Source of the DNA: Bacillota bacterium
GTDB lineage: Bacteria > Bacillota > Clostridia > Lachnospirales > Lachnospiraceae
NCBI GenBank assembly: GCA_023420085.1
Contig: JAEZWQ010000027.1
Coordinates: 6,899 to 70,898, forward strand
Direction of reading: 5' to 3'
DNA: 64,000 nt
Shown: positions 35,994 to 45,910 of the stretch, piece by piece
How the letters are laid out: every line of letters starts with the position of its first letter
How positions within the stretch are numbered: the first letter of the stretch is position 1
Position numbers and translations under genes: made by a program
Notes under the pieces: model-generated
Databases searched by the model: none
What the model saw: the letters and a program-made list of their open reading frames with translations, nothing else
What the model was told of the DNA's origin: nothing

Positions 35994-36967
35994 TGGGATT
36001 AATGAATTACACTAAATGGATAATGCTTATATCTTTGCTAGTTAGTATGGCATCAGGTAAAGTTATTATACAAAAATTAAGAAAACTAAATATTAATCAG
36101 CAAATATTAGAGATAGGCCCTTCTTGGCATTCTACTAAACAAGGTACACCAACAATGGGTGGATTAATATTCCTAATAGGATTTTTAGTAGGAGGACTGT
36201 TAATATCTATAGTTTATCCTGAAGCGTTAATTATAATTATGGTAACTCTTGGATTTGGTGCAGTTGGATTCATTGATGATAGAGCTAAAATATTAAAAAA
36301 ACAAAATGAGGGTTTAACACCAAAACAAAAAATAGTTTTACAATTAATTATAGTATCTTTTTTAATGATATACTTAATTATTACAAAAATAGGAATGTAT
36401 ATGTATATACCATTTGTTAATGGTCGTATTTTTATAGGTTATTTATTCATACCAATGCTTTTTATAATTGTATTAGGTACAGTTAATGGAGTAAATTTAA
36501 CAGATGGAATCGATGGATTAGCAGGGTGTGTAACCTTTGTTGTATGTATATTTATGTCAATAATGGGAATATTCATGAAGCAATATAACCTATCATACTT
36601 AATAACATGTATGGGAGGGGGATTGATTGGCTTTTTATTTTATAATATATATCCAGCAAAGGTATTTATGGGGGATACAGGTTCATTGGCACTTGGTGGA
36701 TTTATTGCAACATGTGCATATATGCTTCAAGCACCAATATATATTGCTATATTTGGCATTATTTATCTAATTGAATGCTTATCAGTTATAATCCAAGTAT
36801 GGTACGCAAAGACTCATAATGGTAAGAGGATATTTAAGATGGCTCCAATTCATCACCACTTTGAAAAAAGTGGATGGAGTGAAAATAAAATAGTTACAGT
36901 ATTTAGTATAATAACATTCATTGCTGGAGTTATATCTGTAATTATATTTTATAGGGGACTAATATGA
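35993..36967 (+). CDS. mraY: Phospho-N-acetylmuramoyl-pentapeptide transferase MraY
   Basis: Integral membrane enzyme forming lipid I. The 324 residues contain about ten helices and motifs PTMGGLIFLIG, GFIDDRAK (catalytic Asp pair), NGVNLTDGIDGLAGC, FMGDTGSLALGG and PIHHHFEKSG. Start is a GTG at 35993 overlapping the PBP stop; AGGAGGAG lies about 7 bases upstream, better spaced than for the ATG at 36002. Confidence 0.95.
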   Translation: MGLMNYTKWIMLISLLVSMASGKVIIQKLRKLNINQQILEIGPSWHSTKQGTPTMGGLIFLIGFLVGGLLISIVYPEALIIIMVTLGFGAVGFIDDRAKILKKQNEGLTPKQKIVLQLIIVSFLMIYLIITKIGMYMYIPFVNGRIFIGYLFIPMLFIIVLGTVNGVNLTDGIDGLAGCVTFVVCIFMSIMGIFMKQYNLSYLITCMGGGLIGFLFYNIYPAKVFMGDTGSLALGGFIATCAYMLQAPIYIAIFGIIYLIECLSVIIQVWYAKTHNGKRIFKMAPIHHHFEKSGWSENKIVTVFSIITFIAGVISVIIFYRGLI

Positions 36968-38256
36968 AATATTTAATTATAGGAATTGGTAAAAGTGGGA
37001 AGGCAGTTTCTAGGTTTTTATCAAACAAAGGTATTGATTACGATTTTTATGATGATATAAATGATGTAGAATATATTGATAATCATCCAGTTATTCATAA
37101 ATGTGAATCATTTAAAGAAAAGTATGACAAGGCAATAATAAGTCCAGGTATTTCAATAGAGTCTGACGTTGCAAAATGTGTATTACATAATGGAGTTGAA
37201 ATAATAGGAGAACTTGAATTAGCATATGAAAATACAAATAGTGATGTAATAGCAATTACGGGTACAAATGGAAAGACTACGACAACTTCATTAGTGGGAC
37301 ATATCATAAAAAAATCTAATATAGATGCGGAAATAGTTGGCAATATAGGAACACCTTTTTTAGATAAAGTAGAAGATAATGCCCAAGTATATGTTGTTGA
37401 AACTAGTAGTTTCCAATTAGAAACAATACGCGAGTTTAGGCCTAAAATAGCTGCAATATTAAATCTTACTCCTGATCATTTAGATAGACATAAGACATTT
37501 GAAAATTATATTAAAGCAAAACTAAATATAACTAGAAACCAAAATGATAATGATGCTCTAGTTTTAAATAAGGATTGCACTAATATTTCACTTATTAATA
37601 TAAGTACAAATGCTAAAATTATATATTTTTCAAGAAAAGAAAAGACAAATGGCGCATATCTTGAGGATGATAAAATTTATTTTAACAATGAATTAATATG
37701 TAATAAAGATATAATTACTTTAGTAGGAGATCATAATATAGAAAATATACTTGCAGCAATAAGTATATGTAAATTATACGGGATTAATAATAATGATATC
37801 ATTGAAGGAATAAAAAGTTTTAAGGCTGTCAAACATAGGTTAGAGTTTGTAAAAGAAATAAAGGGTGTTAAATATTTTAACGATTCTAAGGGAACAAATC
37901 CTGATGCTGCTATAAAGGCAATTGAAGCAATGAAATGGCCTACATATCTAATAGCGGGAGGATATAATAAAAATTCTCAATATGATGATTGGCTAAAAAT
38001 AGCAAAAAATCACATAAAAAAGCTTATTTTAATGGGTGAAACAGCAAATGATATTAGAGAGTCAGCTTTAGATGTTGGAGTTGATGAAAATGAGATTATA
38101 ATAGTTAATTCAATGAAAGAGGCTGTTTTTTATGCAAAAACAAATGCAGTCGACGGAGATGCAGTCTTATTATCACCAGCATGCGCAAGTTGGGGAATGT
38201 ATAATAATTATGAAGAACGTGGTGATGACTTTATAAACTTAGTTGAGGAAGAATAG
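36964..38256 (+). CDS. murD: UDP-N-acetylmuramoylalanine--D-glutamate ligase MurD
   Basis: Cytoplasmic Mur ligase adding D-Glu to UDP-MurNAc-L-Ala. The 430-residue protein has an N-terminal Rossmann part (IGIGKSGKAVSRFL), ATP loop ITGTNGKTTT, VVETSSFQLE, LTPDHLDRHK and ending with LSPACASWGMYNNYEERGDDF. It overlaps mraY by 4 bases and is adjacent to ftsW. Confidence 0.96.
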   Translation: MKYLIIGIGKSGKAVSRFLSNKGIDYDFYDDINDVEYIDNHPVIHKCESFKEKYDKAIISPGISIESDVAKCVLHNGVEIIGELELAYENTNSDVIAITGTNGKTTTTSLVGHIIKKSNIDAEIVGNIGTPFLDKVEDNAQVYVVETSSFQLETIREFRPKIAAILNLTPDHLDRHKTFENYIKAKLNITRNQNDNDALVLNKDCTNISLINISTNAKIIYFSRKEKTNGAYLEDDKIYFNNELICNKDIITLVGDHNIENILAAISICKLYGINNNDIIEGIKSFKAVKHRLEFVKEIKGVKYFNDSKGTNPDAAIKAIEAMKWPTYLIAGGYNKNSQYDDWLKIAKNHIKKLILMGETANDIRESALDVGVDENEIIIVNSMKEAVFYAKTNAVDGDAVLLSPACASWGMYNNYEERGDDFINLVEEE

Positions 38257-39501
38257 ATGAGTAAGATTAACTTTGAAAGACAATTAAGAAAAAATAAAAA
38301 TGATAGAATTACTCGTACTTTAGTAAAGACTAGATTTATTGATAAGCCCAGAATAAATTATAATATTTTGGCACTCGTTATTGTTTTGCTTGTTTTAAGT
38401 TGTATAGTTGTCTATTCTACAACATATGAAAAATCATTTGTCAGTCATTTTTACTCAACATTAAATACGCAAGAAATAAATGTACAAGATTATAACCTTA
38501 ATAATAGCCTATTAAGTGCAAGAACATTTAGACAACACTTAATAAATATAATAATTGGGTTAGTTGCTATGACAATTTCAATAAATATGCCAACTAAATA
38601 TTTCAAATTATTAAGTTATACTTATTATGCATTTACTTGCGCACTAGTAGCACTGGTACCAATTAAGGGAAATGAAGTATGGGGACAAAAACGTTGGATT
38701 GATATATTTGGATTTTCCATTCAACCCTCAGATTTATATAAAGTTGGTTTGATATTATTTTTATCTTTTTATCTGTATAAAACGACAAGAGATGATTGGA
38801 AAAATCCAGTTTTTTTACTAAAATTATTCATTTTTACAATGCCATTTATTGGGATAATAATATTATCCGATTTAAGCACAGGATTTGTTATATTATGTAT
38901 AGTTTTAGCAAATATATTAATCATGATACGTAAACCATTTAAGTTTCTATCTTTAGCTGCAATATTAGGTGGTTTAGTAATAATTGGTCTTATAGTTGCT
39001 CAGCCATACCGTATATCACGTATTATTGGATGGATAAATCTTGAAGGAGAAGCAGGAAATCATACACTGTTAGGACTACATGCAATATCAAGTGGGGGAC
39101 TATTTGGAAAAGGCATTGGTAATAGCATAATGAAGAGTACAGTTCCAGCAGCAAATAATGATTTTGTTTTTACAATAATTTGTGAAGAGTTTGGAATCAT
39201 TGGTGGAATACTACTTGTTGGATTTTTTGCATTGCTTATACGAGAAATATTTAGAATGGTTATTAAGTCTGACAACCTACTATTTTATCTTATTTTAGTG
39301 GGATGTATGACTCATATTGCTATGCAAATAATTATTAATATTGGAGTTACATTAAATTTAGTTCCTAACACAGGAATAGGGCTTCCATTTTTAAGTACGG
39401 GTGGATCTTCAATAATATCATTCTTATTTGAAATTGGAATAATATTAAACATTTCGAGATTACAAAATAAAAAAGAGATATTAAACAATGAAAGATTATA
39501 A
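38257..39501 (+). CDS. ftsW: Septal peptidoglycan polymerase FtsW (SEDS)
   Basis: SEDS-family glycosyltransferase, 414 residues with about ten helices. Motifs: KRWIDIFGFSIQPSDLYKVGLILFLSFYL, the LGLHAISSGGLFGKGIGNS loop, and NTGIGLPFLSTGGSS. An extra loop of about 40 residues between the first two helices (FVSHFYSTLNTQEINVQDYN) is longer than usual. It follows murD directly (stop and start adjacent) and overlaps ftsQ by 14 bases. Confidence 0.93.
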   Translation: MSKINFERQLRKNKNDRITRTLVKTRFIDKPRINYNILALVIVLLVLSCIVVYSTTYEKSFVSHFYSTLNTQEINVQDYNLNNSLLSARTFRQHLINIIIGLVAMTISINMPTKYFKLLSYTYYAFTCALVALVPIKGNEVWGQKRWIDIFGFSIQPSDLYKVGLILFLSFYLYKTTRDDWKNPVFLLKLFIFTMPFIGIIILSDLSTGFVILCIVLANILIMIRKPFKFLSLAAILGGLVIIGLIVAQPYRISRIIGWINLEGEAGNHTLLGLHAISSGGLFGKGIGNSIMKSTVPAANNDFVFTIICEEFGIIGGILLVGFFALLIREIFRMVIKSDNLLFYLILVGCMTHIAMQIIINIGVTLNLVPNTGIGLPFLSTGGSSIISFLFEIGIILNISRLQNKKEILNNERL

Positions 39502-40213
39502 AAAAAAGAAAAGAAAATATAGAGGATTAAAGCTATTATTGATTTTAATAGTATTATTAATTATTCAATCATTTTTATGTAGAGTAAAAATAATAGAAGT
39601 AAATGGAACTGAAAGGTATAATAGTGAAGAATTAAGAAAGTATATAATAACTAATAAATTTAAAAATAATAGTTGGCTATTATATATGGAAAATAAGATG
39701 AAATCGAATTATAATATACCATATATAAAAAGTATAGATTTACGACTTTCATCATTTAACAAGATTCAACTAAATGTAGAAGAAAAAACAATTCCTTATC
39801 AGATAGAGTTTGATAATAAAATATATGATATATCAGAAGACTTTAAAATTGAGGGAATATCTACAAAACAAAATACCAATAGTATAATACTAAAAGGATA
39901 TGATATCGAAAGTTTGAGTATCGGCGAAGATGTTAACTTTATATCAGAAAATGATAAAAATATAATTAAATATGTATATTATAATTTATCTTCTGCAAAA
40001 ATTAATGATTTTAATGAATTATTATTAAAAGACAATATTATTTTATCTTCTAAAAAGATGAAGGTAGAATTTGGTACGGGCGAAGATATTGAAAAAAAGA
40101 TAAAGGTATTAGTAAATGCATATCCTAAAATTAAAAATTTATCAGGAACATTATATTTAAATGAGTTTAAAAATGATGATAGTGGATATCAATTTAAAAA
40201 AATTTCAGAATAA
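39488..40213 (+). CDS. ftsQ: Cell division protein FtsQ/DivIB
   Basis: A 241-residue bitopic division protein: very basic N-terminus (KDYKKKKRKYRG), one membrane helix (about 14-30), then a POTRA domain starting VKIIEVNGTERYNSEELRKYI and a beta domain. In the divisome it bridges FtsL/FtsB to the septal synthase. Genes for MurG, MurC and others often found between ftsW and ftsQ are absent. Confidence 0.88.
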   Translation: MKDYKKKKRKYRGLKLLLILIVLLIIQSFLCRVKIIEVNGTERYNSEELRKYIITNKFKNNSWLLYMENKMKSNYNIPYIKSIDLRLSSFNKIQLNVEEKTIPYQIEFDNKIYDISEDFKIEGISTKQNTNSIILKGYDIESLSIGEDVNFISENDKNIIKYVYYNLSSAKINDFNELLLKDNIILSSKKMKVEFGTGEDIEKKIKVLVNAYPKIKNLSGTLYLNEFKNDDSGYQFKKISE

Positions 40214-40310
40214 TTATATAAAAAGCTTTATTATAATCAAAAAAAACATTATAATATAAGTAAGTATGTGAAAATAAGTATAATCGATATAGAACTAAGG
40301 AGGGGCTATC

Positions 40311-41378
40311 TTGATAGAATTAAAATCAAATATGGATGCCATCACAGGAGCTAAGATAACAGTAGTAGGTGTTGGTGGAGCAGGAAATAATGCTGTAAAT
40401 AGAATGGTTGAGGAAAATATTACAGGAGTAGATTTTATTGGTGTAAATACTGATCACCAAGCATTAGCTCTTTGTAATGCGCCAACGCTTATTCAAATTG
40501 GTGAGAAATTAACTAAGGGATTAGGAGCAGGAGCACAACCTGTAGTAGGAGAAAAAGCAGCTGAAGAGACAATTGAACAAATAAGGGAATCTATATCAGG
40601 GGCAGACATGGTGTTTGTAACTTGTGGTATGGGTGGAGGTACCGGTACAGGTGCTGCACCTGTTATTGCTAGAGCTGCAAGAGATATGGGGATCCTAACA
40701 GTTGGGGTTGTTACAAAACCTTTTAGTTTTGAAGCTAGAGCAAGAATGAAAAACGCTTTAGGCGGTATTGATAAATTAAAGGAAGCTGTTGATACGCTTA
40801 TTATAATTCCAAATGATAGATTACTTGATATTGTTGATAGAAAAACAACTATGCCAGAAGCGTTAAAGAAGGCAGATGAAGTTTTACAACAAGCTGTAAG
40901 AGGTATAACAGATCTTATTAATATACCAGGATTGATTAACCTTGATTTTGCTGATATTAAAACAGTTATGCAAGATAAGGGAATAGCTCATATAGGTATT
41001 GGTTCAGCAAGAGGTGAAAATAAATGTGTTGAGGCAGCAAGTATCGCCGTTAATTCTCCTCTTCTTGAAACTACTATTGAAGGAGCTACTGATGTTATTG
41101 TTAATGTTCAAGGTGATGTTAGCCTAACTGAGATTAACGAAGCAATTAATTATATACAAGAACTTACTGGTGATGATGTTAATGTTATCTTTGGTACAAA
41201 TGCACTACCAACTGAAGAAGATGTAGTTAACATTACTGTCATTGCTACAGGCGTACAAGATAAAACAATTCAAAAGAGTACTACAAATCCGGTACTAAAA
41301 GCTAATAATCAGGCTTCAAACAAGCCAGCAAGCAATGGTTCATCAAGATTAGTTCAAATACCAGATTTTCTTAAATAA
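40311..41378 (+). CDS. ftsZ: Cell division GTPase FtsZ
   Basis: Tubulin-like GTPase of 355 residues: [15 protein letters not shown], the tubulin signature [13 protein letters not shown], synergy loop [11 protein letters not shown], and a short C-terminal peptide ending [10 protein letters not shown] that fits the conserved binding tail for FtsA/ZipA/SepF partners. The start is TTG 40311 with AGGAGGGG five bases upstream; ATG 40332 is the alternative and would shorten the N-terminus. The gene is followed by a strong terminator, ending the cluster. Confidence 0.97.
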   Translation: MIELKSNMDAITGAKITVVGVGGAGNNAVNRMVEENITGVDFIGVNTDHQALALCNAPTLIQIGEKLTKGLGAGAQPVVGEKAAEETIEQIRESISGADMVFVTCGMGGGTGTGAAPVIARAARDMGILTVGVVTKPFSFEARARMKNALGGIDKLKEAVDTLIIIPNDRLLDIVDRKTTMPEALKKADEVLQQAVRGITDLINIPGLINLDFADIKTVMQDKGIAHIGIGSARGENKCVEAASIAVNSPLLETTIEGATDVIVNVQGDVSLTEINEAINYIQELTGDDVNVIFGTNALPTEEDVVNITVIATGVQDKTIQKSTTNPVLKANNQASNKPASNGSSRLVQIPDFLK

Positions 41379-41392
41379 TACTCAAGAGAGTT

Positions 41393-41422
41393 AACAGGAA
41401 ATCTAATGATTTCCTGTTTTTT
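41393..41422 (+). terminator. Rho-independent terminator after ftsZ
   Basis: AACAGGAAATC (41393-41403) pairs perfectly with GATTTCCTGTT (41408-41418), loop TAAT, then TTTT. Confidence 0.92.
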
Positions 41423-41437
41423 AATTAGGAGGAACTT

Positions 41438-41887
41438 ATGAGATGCCCATGTTGTCATTCTATGAATACTGTTGTTAAAGATTCAAGATATTCCGATCAT
41501 ACAATAAAAAGAAGAAGAGAATGTACAGATTGTCATCATAGATTTAATACGTTTGAAGTTTATGAATCTGTGCCTGTAATGGTTATCAAAAAAGATGGTA
41601 GTAAAGAAAGATTTGATAAATCGAAGATTGAACGTGGTGTAAATCAAGCAATACATAAAAGACCTATATCCTCAGAGGAAGTAAAACAACTGATAGAAAA
41701 TATTGAAAACACTATTTATAATCTTAATATAAAATCTGGTGAGATAAAATCGTCAGAAATTGGAGATATTGTCTTAGAGGAATTAAGAAAAATTGATGAT
41801 GTTGCCTTCATAAGATTTGCCTCTGTATATAATGACTTTAATGATATAAAAACTTTTAGACAGGAATTGGATAGATTACAAAAATGA
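41438..41887 (+). CDS. nrdR: Transcriptional repressor NrdR
   Basis: Repressor of ribonucleotide reductase genes, 149 residues. N-terminal zinc ribbon MRCPCC...CTDC (Cys3, Cys6, Cys29, Cys32) and an ATP-cone domain from VMVIKKDGSKERFDKSKIERG that senses dATP/ATP. AGGAGG precedes the ATG. It overlaps the YqeG gene by 4 bases. Position after ftsZ is common in Clostridia. Confidence 0.96.
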   Translation: MRCPCCHSMNTVVKDSRYSDHTIKRRRECTDCHHRFNTFEVYESVPVMVIKKDGSKERFDKSKIERGVNQAIHKRPISSEEVKQLIENIENTIYNLNIKSGEIKSSEIGDIVLEELRKIDDVAFIRFASVYNDFNDIKTFRQELDRLQK

Positions 41888-42387
41888 GATTATTGAAACC
41901 AAATTTATATGTAAAATCACTAAAGAAAATTGATTTTAGAAAATTAAGAAGAAAAGGATATAAGGGGCTAATTTTTGATATTGATAATACGTTAGTGCCT
42001 CATGGTAAAGGGATTAATAAGGATATTAAAAAATTCATACAATCATTGATAGACATGGGATATAGGGTAGGATTTGTATCTAATAATGATGAAAAAAGAG
42101 TTAATAGATTTAATAGACATATAAATCTTCCGTTTATATCGAAAGCAAAAAAACCTTTACCATGTAACTATAAAAAGTTGGTTGAAAAATTAGGATTATC
42201 ATGTAAAAATGTAATCTTCATTGGTGATCAACTATTTACAGATATACTAGGAGCAAACATAGCTGGAATTAAATCTATATTGGTACATCCAATAGATACT
42301 GAAAATGAACCTGCAAATATTAAATTTAAGAGAATTTTAGAAAGAATATATATTAGAAGATATGAAAAGACTGGAGAATTTATTTAA
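41884..42387 (+). CDS. YqeG-family HAD phosphatase
   Basis: A 167-residue HAD-superfamily phosphatase. Motif I is IFDIDNTLVPHG, motif II FVSNNDE, and motif III/IV VIFIGDQLFTDILGAN. YqeG family proteins are predicted phosphatidylglycerolphosphate phosphatase relatives (HAD-IIIA). A role in phosphatidylglycerol synthesis is plausible but not shown. It overlaps both neighbours (4 and 26 bases). Confidence 0.9.
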   Translation: MRLLKPNLYVKSLKKIDFRKLRRKGYKGLIFDIDNTLVPHGKGINKDIKKFIQSLIDMGYRVGFVSNNDEKRVNRFNRHINLPFISKAKKPLPCNYKKLVEKLGLSCKNVIFIGDQLFTDILGANIAGIKSILVHPIDTENEPANIKFKRILERIYIRRYEKTGEFI

Positions 42388-43417
42388 TTTATTAAAATCT
42401 AAAAAACTAGATGCTGTATTAATTAGTGATGAATATAATATGAGATACCTAAGTGGGTGCGATTATGAAGGCTACTTTTTTGCTACACATAATAGGGCTT
42501 ATATATTAACAGATTCAAGATATACAGAAGTTGCTGAAAATGAATCAAAAAATTGCGATGTGATAACTTTAACAACTTCATATGGCGATATAGTAAAAGA
42601 GTTTATAAATGACAATAAAATTAAAACTCTTGGATTTGAGGATTTACATATGACATATGATAAGTATGTATATTTTTCAAATCTTGGGGCAACATTAGTG
42701 CCGATTGGTAATTCTGTTGAAACTTTTAGACAAATAAAAGATGAGTATGAAATAGAAGCATTACGTACAGCAGAAAGTATTGGAGATAAAGCATTTGATC
42801 ATATTTTAGGTGTTATAAAACCAGGTATGACTGAAATGGAAATAGCGATTGAGATTGAACTTGCATTAAAAAGAAATGGAGCTGAAAAAACATCTTTTGA
42901 TACAATAGTTGCTTCTGGTATCAATGGCAGTATGCCACATGCTGTACCGGGAAATAAAAAAGTTCAAATAGGTGAACTTATAACAATGGATTTTGGATGC
43001 AAATATAAAGGATATTGCTCAGATATGACAAGAACAATTATGCTTGGGGAACCTAATGACGAGCAAAGGAAAATATATAATGTCGTATTAGAGGCACAAT
43101 TAAAGGCACTAGATTTTATAAGAGCTGGTGTTAAAGGTAAAGATGTTGATAAAGTAGCTAGAGATACAATATCTGAATATGGGTATGGTAAATACTTTGG
43201 ACATGGACTTGGGCATAGTGTTGGTCTTTTTATACATGAAGGACCAAATCTATCTCCTAGAGAAGAGAGAATTATTCAAGAAAACATGATTGAAACTATT
43301 GAACCGGGCATATATGTACCTGGATTTGGTGGAGTTAGAATTGAAGATATGGTATTAGTTACTAAAAATGGATGCGAAAATCTAGCAAAGTCAAAGAAGG
43401 AATTAATAATTTTATAA
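42362..43417 (+). CDS. Xaa-Pro aminopeptidase family (M24B) peptidase
   Basis: Metallopeptidase of 351 residues with an N-terminal creatinase-like domain and a pita-bread catalytic domain. Metal ligands are visible in ITMDFGCKYKGYCSDMTRT (two Asp), GHGLGHSVGLFIHEGP (His), ETIEPGIYVP and GGVRIEDMV (Glu pair). It cleaves N-terminal residues before proline. The ATG at 42362 lies in the previous gene; the ribosome site is weak, suggesting coupled translation. Confidence 0.93.
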   Translation: MKRLENLFNLLKSKKLDAVLISDEYNMRYLSGCDYEGYFFATHNRAYILTDSRYTEVAENESKNCDVITLTTSYGDIVKEFINDNKIKTLGFEDLHMTYDKYVYFSNLGATLVPIGNSVETFRQIKDEYEIEALRTAESIGDKAFDHILGVIKPGMTEMEIAIEIELALKRNGAEKTSFDTIVASGINGSMPHAVPGNKKVQIGELITMDFGCKYKGYCSDMTRTIMLGEPNDEQRKIYNVVLEAQLKALDFIRAGVKGKDVDKVARDTISEYGYGKYFGHGLGHSVGLFIHEGPNLSPREERIIQENMIETIEPGIYVPGFGGVRIEDMVLVTKNGCENLAKSKKELIIL

Positions 43418-43470
43418 AAATTCAAAATGAATTTATAGTATACTTTAGTTTATATACAAAATAACTGAGT

Positions 43471-43516
43471 GGAGGATTATGGGCAATATATCTTATAATT
43501 CTCCATTTTTAATTTT
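43471..43516 (+). terminator. Rho-independent terminator
   Basis: GGAGGATTAT (43471-43480) pairs with ATAATTCTCC (43495-43504), then ATTTTTAATTTT. The rest of 43418-43695 is AT-rich without a credible gene. Confidence 0.7.
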
Positions 43517-43695
43517 ATAATAAATATTATTAAAATGATGTAGATAAGAAGTTTAATAATATATATATTTATTAAATTATGATATTGAATAATCGTTTAA
43601 TTTAATAACTGTATAAAGTATGATGAATTATAGATTTATTTAATTTAGAAAATATTAAAAATGTTTGAAATAAAATAAATATATATAATTTTAAC

Positions 43696-43724
43696 TTGTA
43701 TTAATTAATAAATGGTATTATAAT
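43696..43724 (+). promoter_or_regulatory. Promoter of the MarR/ABC operon
   Basis: TTGTAT (43696-43701), 17-base spacer, TATAAT (43719-43724), 31 bases before the marR-like ATG. Confidence 0.7.
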
Positions 43725-43755
43725 TACTTTAATCTTATATTTTTGGAGGGGAAAT

Positions 43756-44214
43756 ATGGAAATATCAAAATTAATGCATACAATTTCAAATAGGATGAAA
43801 ACTGAAATTAATTCTACAGCTACTGATGGATTAACAGATAGTCAAAGAAAATTTTTAGTTTATATTATCTTTAAATCAGAAGTTGCAGATGTACATGCTA
43901 GAGATTTAGAAAAAGAATATAATGCTTCTAAAGCGACTATAAGTATTGTACTTAAACAACTTGAAAAGAAGGGCTTAATTCGTTCTGTAGAAGATAGAGC
44001 AGATGCTAGATATAAGGTTATAAAACCTACTATAAAAGGTAAAGAATATAAGGATTCATCAAGTAAAGTTTTAACAGATATAGAAAAAAGACTAACATCT
44101 AATATTCCAGCTACGGACTTGAGAATATGTCAAAGTGTTTTAAGACAGATGCTAGATAATATTTATGCGGAGGACGAAGATGAACAAAAAGCTAATAAAA
44201 AAGGCGATAGGTAG
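43756..44214 (+). CDS. MarR-family transcriptional regulator
   Basis: A 152-residue winged-helix regulator. Core DLEKEYNASKATISIVLKQLEKKGLIRSVEDRADARYKVIKPTIKG matches the MarR helix-turn-helix and wing, with the DxRxR-type wing. It overlaps the first ABC gene by 35 bases and probably represses this operon in response to a transported compound. GGAGG precedes the ATG. Confidence 0.92.
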   Translation: MEISKLMHTISNRMKTEINSTATDGLTDSQRKFLVYIIFKSEVADVHARDLEKEYNASKATISIVLKQLEKKGLIRSVEDRADARYKVIKPTIKGKEYKDSSSKVLTDIEKRLTSNIPATDLRICQSVLRQMLDNIYAEDEDEQKANKKGDR

Positions 44215-45910
44215 TTTTAAAAACCAAGCCATATTAGCACCAATTTTTGTCATTATTGAAGTTTTATTTGAAGTATTGATACCATTTGAAATGTCAAAAA
44301 TAATTGATAATGGTATTCTAAAAGGGAATATGAACTACATATTGACCGAAGGGTTGATAGTATTAATATATGCAATACTCGCATTAATTAGTGGAGCAAT
44401 GGCAGGTAGATTTGCTGCTATTGCCGCTGCTAGTTATGCAAAAAACATAAGAAAAAGTTTATTTTATAAAATTCAGGAGTTTTCATTTAAGAATATTGAT
44501 AGATTTTCTTCACCAAGTTTGGTTACAAGATTAACTACCGATATTAATTTAGTGCAAAACTCTTTTAATATGACAATAAGGCTTCTTACTAGAACACCTT
44601 TAATGGTTATTTTTTCTGTAATAATGACAGTAAATATTAATGCTAATATTGCTTTTATATTTTTAATTTTAATGCCATTTATGGCGCTTATATTTATTCT
44701 AGTACCTAAATATGCTCATCCAAGATTTCTTAAAGTTATGAAAGCTACAGATGAGTTGAATAGAGATGTAAAAGAAAATGTTGATGCTCAAAGAGTTGTA
44801 AAAAGTTTTGTTAGAGAAGAGTTTGAAATTGATAAATTCAGTAAAACTAATGAACTTATTTATAAGCTCAATACAAGAGCTCAAAGATTGGTTCAAGTAT
44901 TAAATCCACTATTAGATTTAAGTATTTATATTGTAATAATTGTAATTCTTTTAATTGGCAGTAAGAGCATTATAATAGGATCCATGAGTACAGGTGAGCT
45001 TACAAGTATAGTAGTATATGCTATACAGATTATGGTTTCTATGATGATGCTAGGTATTATATTTATCTTTAATATAATTGCTAAACCATCTATTGAACGT
45101 ATCAATGAAGTGCTTGATGAAGAAATTGATATGAAAAATCCTGAAAATCCAATTAAGGATATGAAAGATGGTAGCATAGTTTTTGATCATGTTGGTTTTT
45201 CCTATGATACATTTGATTCTAAGGTTTTAGATGATATAAATATTAATATAAAGTCAGGTGAACTAATTGGCATAATAGGTGCTACGGGTTCAGCTAAAAC
45301 TTCTTTAGTAAATCTTATTCCAAGACTTTATGATGTTACAAAAGGAAGTGTAAAAATTTCTGGTATTGATGTAAGGAAATATGATTTAACTTATTTAAGA
45401 GATCAAGTGTCTGTAGTACTACAAAATAATCAGCTATTTAGTGGTACTATTAGAGAAAATATATTGTGGGGAAATAAATACGCTAGCATGGAAGAAATTG
45501 AACATGTTAGCAAGTTATCGCAAGCCCACGATTTCATAATGAGTTTTCCAAATGGCTATGATACCATGATAACGCAGGGTGGTACTAACGTATCTGGTGG
45601 ACAAAAACAGAGAATATGTATTGCTAGAGCATTATTAAAGAAGCCTAAAATAATAATACTGGATGATGCAACATCAGCTGTTGATACTAAGACTGAAAGT
45701 TCTATTCAAAAAGCATTCAGAGAAGAAATACCTGAAACTACAAAAATAATTATTGCGCAAAGGATTTCATCAATTAAAAATGCTGATAAAATTATAGTTT
45801 TAGATGATGGGAAAATTGCTGCAATGGGAACATCTGATGAACTATTAAAAACATGTGATATATATAAAGAAATATATGAATCACAGCAAAAAGGAGGCGA
45901 AGATGAGTAA
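44180..45910 (+). CDS. Heterodimeric ABC exporter subunit with degenerate ATPase site
   Basis: A 576-residue half-exporter: six-helix membrane domain (about 10-310) and ATPase domain. Walker A is GATGSAKT (about 366-373), with Ala instead of the usual Gly before Lys. The signature is VSGGQKQR, Walker B ends LDDATSAVD with Asp in place of the catalytic Glu, and the switch residue is Gln in IIAQRISS rather than His. These are the changes expected for the non-hydrolysing site of TM287/288- or BmrCD-type heterodimers. ATG 44180 has GGAGG upstream. Its partner follows with an 8-base overlap. Confidence 0.92.
   Translation: MNKKLIKKAIGSFKNQAILAPIFVIIEVLFEVLIPFEMSKIIDNGILKGNMNYILTEGLIVLIYAILALISGAMAGRFAAIAAASYAKNIRKSLFYKIQEFSFKNIDRFSSPSLVTRLTTDINLVQNSFNMTIRLLTRTPLMVIFSVIMTVNINANIAFIFLILMPFMALIFILVPKYAHPRFLKVMKATDELNRDVKENVDAQRVVKSFVREEFEIDKFSKTNELIYKLNTRAQRLVQVLNPLLDLSIYIVIIVILLIGSKSIIIGSMSTGELTSIVVYAIQIMVSMMMLGIIFIFNIIAKPSIERINEVLDEEIDMKNPENPIKDMKDGSIVFDHVGFSYDTFDSKVLDDININIKSGELIGIIGATGSAKTSLVNLIPRLYDVTKGSVKISGIDVRKYDLTYLRDQVSVVLQNNQLFSGTIRENILWGNKYASMEEIEHVSKLSQAHDFIMSFPNGYDTMITQGGTNVSGGQKQRICIARALLKKPKIIILDDATSAVDTKTESSIQKAFREEIPETTKIIIAQRISSIKNADKIIVLDDGKIAAMGTSDELLKTCDIYKEIYESQQKGGEDE

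Noticed and set aside
43482..43523. Tiny ORF of 13 codons after a GGAGG
   Set aside because: The GGAGG and the beginning of the frame form a terminator hairpin after the aminopeptidase gene.
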